From Haberlea rhodopensis (taxonomy: Eukaryota > Streptophyta > Magnoliopsida > Lamiales > Gesneriaceae), in NCBI GenBank assembly GCA_907163345.1, contig CAJQUN010001104.1, positions 1 through 64,000 on the forward strand: a DNA stretch of 64,000 nucleotides, read 5' to 3'. Below, piece by piece: positions 34,931 to 45,378 of the stretch (the first letter of the stretch is position 1; each line of letters begins with the position of its first letter). A program made the translations under genes and the position numbers. The notes beneath the pieces are model-generated. The model was not told the origin of the DNA, searched no databases, and worked only from the letters and a program-made list of their open reading frames with translations.

Positions 34931-36126
34931 CAAAAACCCACTCAAAATAGATTTACAGTTCTTGCAGATTTTCCACCTCTTACCTATACTCAAGCTGTTC
35001 AAACACCCCTTGCACCTACCACACCTGAAAAGCCTTTTACCTACTCAATCATCCCAATCATCTCCCTATTTCACAAAACCTTATGTTGAACATCTTACCC
35101 TAACTAGATTTTCAACTGTCCCTGACTTTAATACACTCAGAAGTATTATTCAACGTTATCATCCTCAAGGTTGTCATTGGTACCCAGAAGACTCCAGAAA
35201 GACTCAACAATTTTATGAATTTATTCTTGTTGATTCAAAATCAATAGAATTAGTCCACACTCCTGATAATAAAAATCCTTCTAGAATTGTTTTTTCAAAA
35301 TGTATAATAAAAAAGATTTTTAAACAAGAAGAATGGACTTTTCCATTCTCCCAAAAGAATTTTTCAAAAGATTTTAATCCTAAGGGTTATAATTATCCTG
35401 ATTACAAAATGGCATGGTTTAATACTTTTTTTCAAACGACCATTTGATCATTCTTGGTTTTTTACATTTCATTCAAGCTTTTTTAAAGAATTCCCCATTT
35501 GGTTTTGCGACTGGTGGTTCAAATTTGGTCCTTCAACCGAAATTCTACCTCCAGATGTAAAACTTGCCCTTCAAAGTTTTGTTTCAAAAGCTCCAGGTAC
35601 AGACTTTGAAAAACAAATTCTTTATTTCGCTGAATTCAAAGTACCATGGTTTTTTTGTTGGAATTTCCAATTTCAACAATTTTATTCAAAACCTTACCCT
35701 ATTTCTATTGTAAGAGAATTCAAAATTAAATGGTGGCAAAATTATTCAACTCATTATTGCAATCAAGAAGTGGTTCTTAGATTTCTTCAAACTGGTGAAA
35801 AAATTAAATGGTCACCAATTAATCAATCTGAAGTATCTACGAAACCAACCCATCCCTTGCATGCACAAACTCAAGCAAAAAATGAATTCATGATTCAAAA
35901 TGCACGAAAAACAAAAATAGAAAAAGACAAACAACCTATGACCGAGTACTCAGAACAACAGATCAAACTACTTCATATGATGGAAGATTGTCCAGAATTA
36001 GCAGCTAATTATGTTAATTTTCTAAAACAAGTGAAGTCGTCCTCTTCAAAAGCTGACTCAGATGAATCAACATCAAATTTCGACCCATTCAAAGATCAAT
36101 TTGCTCAAGATCCATTTGATTTATGA
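34931..36126 (+). pseudogene. EPRV 3' ORF of unknown role (plus-strand copy), frameshifted
   Basis: This is the region downstream of RNase H in the viral map. Pieces of one protein appear in successive frames (34886 onward, 34962-35447, then about 35450-36126). The frame slips near 35040 and at a T-run near 35430. The protein is rich in aromatic residues and proline, includes a W/F-dense stretch (KEFPIWFCDWWFKFG at about 35489-35533), and has a charged, serine- and aspartate-rich tail ending at 36126. The same region occurs on the minus strand at 51740-52950. I do not recognise its function; a transactivator-like protein or another accessory protein are possibilities by position only. Confidence 0.65.
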
Positions 36127-36750
36127 TACAGCTATGACAAAGCAAACCATGACCATGACCAAGCAAAAATACAACAATTTATATTCAATGATTCAAAAAA
36201 GAGAACTAGTCGGCACTAAAACTGGAAGATCAAAATTCATGTGGAGAGCTGGAGGACTCATCACAGCTAGCCGATGGCTTTACTGCAAAGATCCAGACAA
36301 AAAGGACAGGATGATTTGACGTAAAGCTACCACTACTCAAAAGGAAGATTAAAGCAACGGTTATAATTCAAGATGCTTTCCCACTCAAATCAAAAGACTA
36401 CAGTAAAGATTCCAAAGTACTGTCGTCCATTCTCAAAAGTAGATGCTAATGTAATGCAAATGTAATGTAAATTCAAATGGAATTTCAATTTTGTATCTAT
36501 AAATAGATGTGTAGATTTCATTACAATCATCGCAGAATTCTCTGGATGATCTTATTATCAATCATTCTCATTTTCCACTACAATACTTGCTTGTAATCAT
36601 CTACTATTGTTCAAATTCAAAGTAAAGTCAGTACTACAAATTGTTTTCTTTAAAGTCTTTATTTAAGTCTTTATTTACATACATCAATTGTTGTGCATTC
36701 ATATCATGTCCCATCCAAACTTGCAAAGGTGTGTTCGATCCTCCCCTCAA
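36127..36750 (+). promoter_or_regulatory. EPRV promoter and leader region (plus-strand copy)
   Basis: Mostly non-coding. TATAAATAG at 36498-36506 is the likely viral promoter TATA box. A TGACGTAAAG sequence at 36317-36326 resembles the TGACG half-site of as-1 elements known from the cauliflower mosaic virus 35S promoter, though it lies further upstream than in that case. A leader of about 225 bp then runs to the primer site. The same region is found inverted at 51112-51760. Confidence 0.65.
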
Positions 36751-36768
36751 TGGTATCAGAGCCAGGTT
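36751..36768 (+). promoter_or_regulatory. EPRV primer binding site (initiator Met-tRNA)
   Basis: TGGTATCAGAGCCAGGTT. In caulimovirids this site marks position 1 of the circular map and the minus-strand discontinuity. It lies between the promoter/leader and the movement protein, as expected. Confidence 0.9.
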
Positions 36769-36983
36769 ACGCCCAAATCTAGATCTATCTTCAACTTGTA
36801 GAAACCATTCCTTAGTTTTAAGATTATTATTTTAAGTTCATACTGTTATGGTGTTACTGTTTGCGTTGGTCAGCCAGTAAGTCCGTTGGTCAGCCGTATG
36901 TAGGTGGTCCCGGTGGTGGTCCCGTACTCCGTAAACACTGTTCTCAGTAGACAACTTAACAATAAGAATTTAAAAACTTTTCT

Positions 36984-37990
36984 ATGGCTTCATCAATTAG
37001 AAGACTTTTTTCTAGAAGTTCTTCAAGTTCAAACAGTATCATTCAATCAAAAGAAATACATTTACCTATTAACTATTCAAACTGGACTATTCCAGAAGAA
37101 CAAATAGAGACTCTTTATCAAATAGGATCTTTTGATTTCAAAACTGCTTTTTTCAATTAAAACTCATGAAGAAACTATTTCTATACAACAAGAATTTCAA
37201 AGTATACCTTTGATATCTTTAAATTCAATTACTAAATATATAGAAAGACATTATAAATATATTCACTTCGGTTTAATTCAAGTTGCTGTTAAACCATTAG
37301 TTCATATGGGAGTTATGCTCCAATTTATCTCGCTCTTCGAGATAAAAGATTAAAAAGATACAAATCTTCTTTATTGGCCATGATTCAAACAAATGTTTGT
37401 AATGGACCAATATACTTCAACTGTTCCCCTAACTTTTCAGTAGATCTTTCAGATCCACTAATTCAAGACTCATTAGTCTTAGACGTTCATCTTCAAGGAG
37501 ATGAATTTCGAGATTTATGTAAAAACTTTGCGATTATATATAGAGTTTATTTTAGAATAATGAATTCACAATTAAATCCAAAATTTAATCTTCAAACAAC
37601 AATAAAAGACGAAATTGTCTTATTACATGTAGAAGCAGATAATCCATCTGTTTTTGTTCCAAAACGTTTAAAATGGGATGAAATCACTATCCCAAATGAA
37701 TTTATTATTCAAACTCCTCAAATACCTTGAAATTTAATCCGAAGAGACATCTCTCAAATAATTGAAGAAACTGATGGTCGAATATTACTACGATTTAACT
37801 CATATAGAGAACGATCCCATTCATCTATACAAGATGACCCCGAACCAGAATCATCTCGAAAATCTGTTTCAAATTATTCCAGTTCTCGTTTTACCGACTC
37901 AAAAATCAATTTTAAAACTCCTCTTCCTGAATTCCAACCTTCAAGTTCTACAAATTATTCTCCTCCAAATTCCCCCACTTTATCTCAAAT
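36984..37990 (+). pseudogene. EPRV movement protein (30K superfamily), broken
   Basis: The frame opens at ATG 36984 with a serine-rich start. It is broken by stops and frame changes between about 37155 and 37370, then runs in one register from 37374 with a TGA at 37728. Recognisable 30K-family features are the HFGLIQVAV strand, LFEIKD/LRDKR, and LDVHLQGDEF around 37480. Movement proteins enlarge plasmodesmata for cell-to-cell spread. It appears continuous in register with the downstream coat-protein region, suggesting one long MP-CP polyprotein in the source virus. This copy is not functional. Confidence 0.75.
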
Positions 37991-37994
37991 AAAC

Positions 37995-38662
37995 ATGATT
38001 TCATGTTTAAATTTTAAAGTTAATCATCAATTTTTAAGTGATGATTATAATGATCCAGATAATACGGAGAAAAGACAATGGTTTGAACAGTTAGAACCAC
38101 AATTCATAGAAAAAATAAAAAAGGCTTGGATGATGGACATCATTAAGAAAAGGTCCAATATTCCTTTACTTAATTGGTTTAATATGTATACTTTTACAAA
38201 AGATATAGAAAATGTTTATTCGCTACAACAAATAAATGTTCAAACAGCTCTTTACAAAAAATGGATTTTAGACAATAATACAGTTGTCACTTCTATTCAT
38301 CAACCTCTTCAAAAAAGAAAAGTAACCACTCCAGATGGTGAAATCATAGCCACTCCTTTCAAACGATGTCGTGACGGAAAAGACCCTATTACACAATAAG
38401 ATGTTATAAAAATATATCAACAAAATAATTTCTCAAATCAAATTTTACATACTATTGATACTCAGTTAAATCAAATGCAAACTTTACAAATCGAAACTAA
38501 AACTGATAATTTAAAATTTCCTCATGATATTTCCAAACCTCACTTTAACCCAAGAAGTATTCCTATGTCCCTAGAAAGTAAATTAAAATTACCAAATACC
38601 GATATACTTAATCGTATAAACGAAAAACTAGCTAATATTCCCTCTACTAGTAATTCAAAAAT
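37995..38662 (+). pseudogene. EPRV linker and coat-protein N-terminal region, cut by element 4
   Basis: It continues the movement-protein register. One TAA at 38397-38399 interrupts it; the same frame then stays open to the element 4 insertion at 38662. It encodes a lysine- and glutamine-rich segment with no catalytic motif. The coding sense resumes at 47926 after removal of the 9.26-kb insertion and one AAAAT copy. Confidence 0.65.
38658..38662. repeat. Element 4 target duplication, left copy (AAAAT)
   Basis: AAAAT precedes the left LTR and recurs at 47921-47925. Confidence 0.9.
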
Positions 38663-38992
38663 TGTGATGACCAGGGATTATAGGTGTTAATCCCGTAGTG
38701 TTAATAATCCCTAAAGTGGTTTTACGTGGCGATTTGGAATTTTAATCGAGGTGTTGGGCCTTCTGGGCTCGTTTATTTGGGCAGTTGGGATCGTTGGATC
38801 CAGAGGTTGAGATTGTATTCACATTACGGTGTAAAACCTAAGAGTTGGGTTTTTGATGTGTCTCGGAATCTCGGGTGCTATGTGAGCACCGGTAGAGGGT
38901 TTTGGAGTTAGAGAGAGAGTTTTTGAAAACAGATGATTTTTAAGGAATTATGATGTATTTGTGGGGCTATTAATTTTTCGGGGTATTTTTGC

Positions 38993-39000
38993 TATAAATA
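38993..39000 (+). promoter_or_regulatory. TATA box of element 4 5' LTR
   Basis: TATAAATA, followed about 50 bp later by a CT dinucleotide run (39050-39062) and GC-rich sequence, an arrangement like a plant core promoter with Y-patch. The same occurs at 45709-45716 in the 3' LTR. Confidence 0.7.
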
Positions 39001-40150
39001 CCATTTAAACCCAAAATTTTAGACATAATATCAATTTCAGCCTCAAATTCCTCTCTCTCTCTCCCCGAATGCGATTCCCGTCGCCCCCTGCACCCCCGCC
39101 GTTTCAGGCGCTCCGCCAGCCGCCGTCCGGCCGCCGATCGGCGCGTGCGACCTACCCACGGCTTCGTCTCGTCCATGCGCTCATTTCCCCTCCGTCAATT
39201 GAAGGTTTCGTCGCGTTTCTCGTTCGGATTTTGAAGAAAGGCGTCGATCCCCAAAAGTTAGGGTTCATCGATTTCGAACGATTTTGCTTCCGATTTTCGT
39301 TGGGTAATCTCCCTTACCCCTTGTTCGTCTTTTTCGTGCATTTCCCTGCTTAATTCGGTGGTTTTGGTTCGAATTTATTTTCGAAAATTGGTAGGGTTTG
39401 GTTCGAATTTTGGGGGTTTTTGGCAGGGGTATTATTTCGTGCAATTGATCGATTATTGCATGTTTTAGGAGTATTGTGATGCTTGATTGAGATCGAATTG
39501 AGAAGCTTTGGTTCGAATTTGAAGAATTTTAAGAGTTGGGATTTAAAGGCTTGTTTGGGTTCGATTTTAAGGGGGTTGAATTCGAAAATTTGGGGGTTTT
39601 TGTCAAGGGATGTTGATTCTTGCTTGGATAGCTTAATTGACATTTTAGATGGATTATGGTATTTTATTGGGTTCGAAATTGTGAGATTAAGGTTCGATTT
39701 TTGTAGGGCATTCTTGAACAAATTTCGATATTGTCTCATTTATTTCCTTCCCTGCATGTACCCTGCCCCGGGTCTTTTAAGAGGATAATTGTCGTGTGTT
39801 GACAATATTTTGAGGGATATGGGTGTCCTTGAGCATAGGTTACATGTTCGTAAATAATTGTGAATTATTTATCGTGTTAGCACATCATTCCTCGGGGCAT
39901 GGAACTCGAGCAAGGTTTGGCTCGGACTTCGGAGATTTAAGGTACGTGCGACGTACGAGCATTACTATATATATGTGAAATGCATAAGGTGTTTTTGATT
40001 GCATTGAATGTTTTGCGTATGGTTATACATATATGTTGATATGGCCAAGGAATGACCCAAATCTTGATATCGCAGCTTGTAGCGTGCGTGACACTAGAGT
40101 AAGATGACTCTTACATGATATAAGGGGTACTGGGTTTATATGACTATATT

Positions 40151-40262
40151 ATGAGACATTTGAGATGTCTAGGTTTGTAGAATCATGTATTCTTCGTGAG
40201 ACATTGAGATGTCTAGGTTCGTAGAATCATGTATTCATTATGAGACATTTGAGATGTCTAGG
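40151..40262 (+). repeat. 45-bp tandem repeat in element 4 LTR
   Basis: GAGACATT(T)GAGATGTCTAGGT starts near 40153, 40198 and 40242. The same array is at 46867-46978 in the other LTR. Confidence 0.85.
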
Positions 40263-41208
40263 TATAATGGAAAGCGAGATTATGAAATCAATATTTGATA
40301 TTGATATATCTATATTTGCATGTATATGAACTTGGAATCATTCATTTTTGATATTTGAGAATCAGGCATGCGATGTGTAAATCAATGTGTTGGTTTACTG
40401 ATTTATGAGGTTTGATGAGTTTGATGATTGTGAGAACAGGGACAGTACACGGAATCCCGGATGAGGTTGCCATCCAGGGAGTATCATTTAAATTCATTAG
40501 CATTTACCTTTGTTGTAAATTATGAATTTCATTATTATGATTATGGGATTTTGTGTATTGGTATGCTCACCCCGTTGGGGGCTGTCTCTGTTGGGACAGG
40601 TGGACAGGTACATCAATGGCTATGGAGCTGAGCTCGAGCTGTTGATTTGAGGTACTCCCAGGATCGTGGTACCAGGGCTTGATGGAGCACGGTATCGTAT
40701 AGAGTACCTATGTATACACCTGAGGATTTATACATATTCATGATGCTCGCATGTGAGCACGATTATACTTGTATATGGATTGTATATAAAGGCATGAGCC
40801 TATCTCTCTTTCATTTAAGGTTGCATGCAATTAGAGGTTGAATTGCTAGAATGATATGAGAGTCATTGGTGTATTATGTGTGGTGTCTTCCCTGGCTGGG
40901 AATTTACTTGTATTGCTGCTTTCTGTTGAGTATTATGCTTTCCCTGGCCGGGAATTTTGTTATGTGTTGTACTCTTTTTTTTGGGATAGCTCTATTTATG
41001 GGGAGACTCTGCCCAAATTTTTATAAAAGTTTACAATGTGAAAAGTGGCACCAAGGGGTTGGTAAAGGGCAAACATATGAGTCTTTCATTGACAGGCAAT
41101 GATTAAGTATCATCAGAGCTTCCCGATTGACATTTTATAGAAAGCATGTACCACACATAGTGGTTAATACACAAATCAAGGTTTAAGGGCTTGGGGTCCT
41201 TACATTAG

Positions 41209-41224
41209 TGGTATCAGAGCCAGG
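41209..41224 (+). promoter_or_regulatory. Primer binding site of element 4 (initiator Met-tRNA)
   Basis: TGGTATCAGAGCCAGG, four bases after the 5' LTR end. It fixes the plus-strand orientation. Confidence 0.93.
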
Positions 41225-41640
41225 TTGCTCATTGGGGCTGTTAAGGGCCTAGGAAGTTATTGATAGCACATATTTATGCATGATGGCATTAATGTTGTAT
41301 GACATAACAAATTGTTTATGTGCTCTTATGATATGAAAAGTGGTATTGCTAACCATTGTGGTTGCAGGAATCGTGTGGAACACGATAGGATGACATTTAT
41401 AGGGATGTCTGGCACTCCGTGTATTATGTGCCAAGGAAGTTGGTTTTTAAGAAAATCCGGTAAAGGGATATTTCCGAGGTAACATGTACTTTATATTGTC
41501 TTGTTGACACATGATGAATGCAAAGTGGTGCATTAAGGTTATGGTATATGTTATTGTGCATTGTTTTTGCATATGCATGTTATGAAATATAAGAGGTGTA
41601 TTTCTTGAGTCAAAGTTATCTTAGTAAGGATTTTAATGGC

Positions 41641-41900
41641 TTATGCTAAAGTCCATTGCATGGAGTAGCAACGCTAAAGTCCAGTGGAGTGAAGAATCCC
41701 GCTTACATGGAGTAGCAACGCTAAAGTCCATTGCATGGAGTAGCAACGCTAAAGTCCATATGAAGCGATGAAGAATCCCGCTTATATGGAGTAGCAACGC
41801 TAAAGTCCATTGGAAGCGATGAAGAGTCCCGCTTACATGGAGTAGCAACGCTAAAGTCCATTGGAAGCGATGAAGAGTTCCGCTTACATGGAGTAGCAAG
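41641..41900 (+). repeat. 51/28-bp tandem repeats in element 4 interior
   Basis: CTAAAGTCCA recurs near 41645, 41673, 41721, 41749, 41800 and 41851. Full units are about 51 bp (GCGATGAAGA(A/G)TCCCGCTTA, ATGGAGTAGCAACG) and short ones 28 bp. The element 2 LTR has a single related unit near 12790-12845, so the array expanded here. Confidence 0.88.
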
Positions 41901-42259
41901 AAGCATTAAAATGTACTAATGATAAGGGCTCAAGATGAAATAAGGATTTAAAGAGGAAGAATGTCATGACATTTATTTATGAAACCATACATTCTTATAA
42001 TGCGTTTTTATTATGTATTGAATGTTGATGCATAGCGTATATGGCTATTGTTGTTAACCCTGATGGTTGCAGGTTACAGGAAATAAGGAATACGAAAAGG
42101 AATGATGATTATACATATGCACGGGCATCCCAAGGGCAACATGAATTATGTGGTTAGTCATTTAACACAAGGTAAATCAAGGTATGCATAAGATAGTGCA
42201 TTATGATATGATACATGTTGATACGCATCGTTTTGCATATGTATATTGTGAAATATAAA

Positions 42260-42465
42260 GTGAGGATTTCAATGCTTGCACTAAGGTCCATATGAAGCGA
42301 GGAAGGATTCCGCTTATATGGAGTAGTGAGAAGCATTGAAATGCACTGATATTTCACGAGTCCAGGTTATCCTAGTGAGGATTTCAATGCTTGCACTAAG
42401 GTCCATATGAAGCGAGGAAGGATTCCGCTTATATGGAGTAGTGAGAAGCATTGAAATACACTACT
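42260..42465 (+). repeat. 115-bp direct repeat in element 4 interior
   Basis: GTGAGGATTTCAATGCTTGC begins at 42260 and 42375. Each copy carries the AGCGAGGAAGGATTCCGCTT segment related to the 51-bp units upstream. Confidence 0.88.
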
Positions 42466-42483
42466 GATAAGTGACTCAATTCG

Positions 42484-42700
42484 AGGTGTATTTATAGCGA
42501 TGGTTCATTCCGCTATATCTATTGGCGATGGTTCATTCCGCCAGGTGTATTTATAGCGACGGTTCATTCCGCTATATTGATTGGCGATGGTTCATTCCGC
42601 CAGGTGTATTTATAGCGACGGTTCATTCCGCTATATTGATTGGCGATGGTTCATTCCGCCAGGTGTATTGATAGCGATGCCTCTTTCCGCTACTATGTGG
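42484..42700 (+). repeat. 59-bp tandem array in element 4 interior
   Basis: AGGTGTATTTATAGCGA starts at 42484, 42543 and 42602, and a diverged copy at 42661. Each unit has two GCGA-x3-TTCATTCCGC half-units. More degenerate half-units continue to about 42870. Confidence 0.88.
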
Positions 42701-45366
42701 ACGATGATTCATACTCAGGTGTATAGCGAGGTTTCATGCCACTTATTATATGACGAGGGTCATGCCGTCGATTCTATAGCGAGGGATTTTGCCGCTATGT
42801 ACTCAGCACAGGATTTTGCCGCCTTCGAGCGATGGGTGCTGATTACGCACTATTATTGAGCGACGGAGACAGGTATGACGCTATATTGCTAGCGATGAGG
42901 TATGAGATATTGCTATTTTATTAGCTTTATTTTAGCTGGCATGCATTGATATACATGTTTTATTATGCATATTTTACTAGCATGATAGTGGATTGACATA
43001 CGCTGATGTACATGTATCGTCACTAGTTGACAATGTTTTAGATGCCATGAGTTGGCATGTGTCGTCACAGGATGACGATGACGATGGTGTAGGAGATGTC
43101 TTATTAGACATGCATCATCGTTACGATGATCGATGCGTTGAGTATACGTATTCTGTGGTATGCCTTGGGTGCCAGTACCGAGCACAAGGTGGTGTGTGCG
43201 GCACCGATTGACGTGACCCTTATACCGAGCGGGTTGCTCGAGGAATGGTTGGATACGCTGTACATGTGATTGCACCGCAGCTTATGTTTGGGGGTAATCA
43301 TTTTACGAGTGGTGATACCCTTGAGGTATGCTCGTTGGAATGGCTTTTGGCCATGTGATTTGACGACAGGAGTAATCATGGAGGAAATTACTCGCTTTCT
43401 GTCGATGTGACATGTGGTAGACATGGTCACACCACCCTTGAGGGTGTAGGATGGGTCCTAAGGGAGTAGGATCAGGTTATGTTAAGTACATAGGGACGTT
43501 GGAGTGTCCAGGGTGTATCGGCATTGAGGAATGTTGGATAAAGACCCACTACTCTATTGAGTTTTCCTCCCATAGTATGTTATACCATGTGGAAACGTCC
43601 GTCTTATTGGTAGGTTTGAGGTAAACCTAAAGAGGCAGAGACTAGGTTGCCTGCCGCGTGTGTGTAGCACCATGATGGGCTTGCTAGAGCCGTTATACTG
43701 CTCATTGAAACCAAGTTTGGCAAATCGTAAGGTGATGCGATGTGGATTGTGGTGGACTCTAGTAGTCACCATGTCATTGAGGTTGAGGCTGAGGTTGTGC
43801 ATGCCTCACTGAAACGTGTATACGTTTATGTTTAATCTTGGAGACTTGTCTGGGACAGCTCAGGATGTTGGAGTACCAACAAGAGAGTCATCAGGTTGTT
43901 ATTGACTCAATCTAAGGGAACCCGTGTATTGGGATACAATGGGTGTTATTATATCCAGTTTTTCCGAACGATGGTTCGAGACTTGTGGATCTCGAGTTCA
44001 ATGGCGCTTCCCTTGCGAGGAAGGAGGTAATATTATACCTATTTGGGAATCTTTGAAAGATTCGGTAAGTTGGTGCAAGTGGTGTTGATTTTGGGAATCA
44101 CACCGTGTATTGTTAATCGTCGATTATCATCCTCCACTGAGTAAGGAATGACTCAGAATTGACGGTTGTGTTTGGGGCTTAGGGGTAGGTTGTAGATACC
44201 CGAGCCGAGTGCATTGAGTATGCATCCGATATCAGTGCTTAGGCAGGTATACCGGTGAGTATACGGATGCCAGTTATTGATTTCCTCTCTGTTAAGCATA
44301 GAGTTATGCTATTTTAGGATGGTTAAATCTCTGATGTGAGATATGGAACACCTTGAGATTGGGAATCTCCATGGCACGATGATTATGAGGGATAATCGTG
44401 AAGTTAGTTGACTCCCTTGAAGAGGGATTTTCTTGTGAGGGTTAAGGTATTTCCCTTGTTGGTGTTTTCCTTCGAGTTATGCGACAGCCTTCCCAAGTTT
44501 GGATTGTTAAATCCGAGGATTTTCAAGGGATGGCAGGATTTCGGATTGGTTGAGTGTCCCTGACGACACAAGCGTTGAGGATGCAATGGGTTTATTGCAT
44601 GCCCCTTAAGAATTTTAAACTCTGCGGAGTCTCGGTTGTTATTTATGATCAGGACGTGATTCTTGGAACATCCGGAGGTGGACATCTTGTGAGATGTCTT
44701 TTGTTTGAATTTGTGGCCGTGAGTTGCCCAACTTAAGTTGCAATGAGGCGACTACTCCTTCGATGGAGGAAGTTTGAAAGTGGAAACCAGGTTTGGTATG
44801 TGTACACCGTGGTTGTACTAGTGTTTCCCTCGTAATGATGTATGTTAGACATCGTGAGTCTTGATAGAGATGTCATGGAATGATATCTACGATAGAATCA
44901 GGAGCGATTCGAATCCTTGCAGTTTCAGTTGACTAACTGCTTTTGGATTATTAGCGTTGAGTTGTACTGACGCTCTTTGACGTTATGATGGATTTGGAAG
45001 TCTATTCCACTCCAAAGTTTGACACGAGGTCAACGTTCTTACGGTTGAGGTGTCATTCAGGACGTGTTCGTACTGTTGTATTAGATCGAAGGATGACTGA
45101 CCGATCTACGGTCGTAGGTATTGGTTGTTTTGCAGTCATGAGAGGCTGACTTCTGGGATGACTCGCATCGAGGTGCGTTTTGCCTCTTGGGTGATAGGTT
45201 GGTTTTGGTAAGTCGCTCTGTTTCAGAGTTTGATGAGAGGTAAGTATCCTCACGTTTATTAATACGATTCTGATATGGTCAGGAATCGAGGTTATGGCTT
45301 CATGTTGTTGTGTAGCCTGGGTGTTACGTGATACACCAGTGCTAATTTCGAGGACGAAATTCTTTT

Positions 45367-45378
45367 AGTGGGGGATAT
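45367..45378 (+). promoter_or_regulatory. Polypurine tract of element 4
   Basis: AGTGGGGGATA directly before the 3' LTR start, following TTCGAGGACGAAATTC. Confidence 0.88.

Larger units (their letters stand above)
38663..41204 (+). repeat. 5' LTR of element 4 (2542 bp)
   Basis: Starts TGTGATGACC and ends CCTTACA. It contains a TATA box (38993), a CT-run and an unusually GC-rich stretch (39060-39200), the AAGGTACGT motif at 39940, and a 45-bp tandem repeat (40151-40262). Frames of 94-129 codons occur inside it in both LTRs but match nothing I recognise. Confidence 0.95.
41205..45378 (+). other. Non-coding interior of element 4
   Basis: About 4.2 kb. The first third is built of tandem and direct repeats and of segments resembling the element 2 LTR (41475-42010 against about 12610-12960; 42107-42480 is a second, more diverged copy). 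From about 42900 to 45340 the sequence is non-repetitive and G/T-rich, without long frames; I see no gene in it. It may be worn-down retrotransposon sequence. Confidence 0.7.

Noticed and set aside
39069..39353. 94-codon proline/arginine-rich frame in the element 4 LTR as a host gene exon
   Set aside because: Identical frame in both LTRs, no recognisable domain, and GC-rich leader composition explains it; kept only as a note on the promoter-like region.
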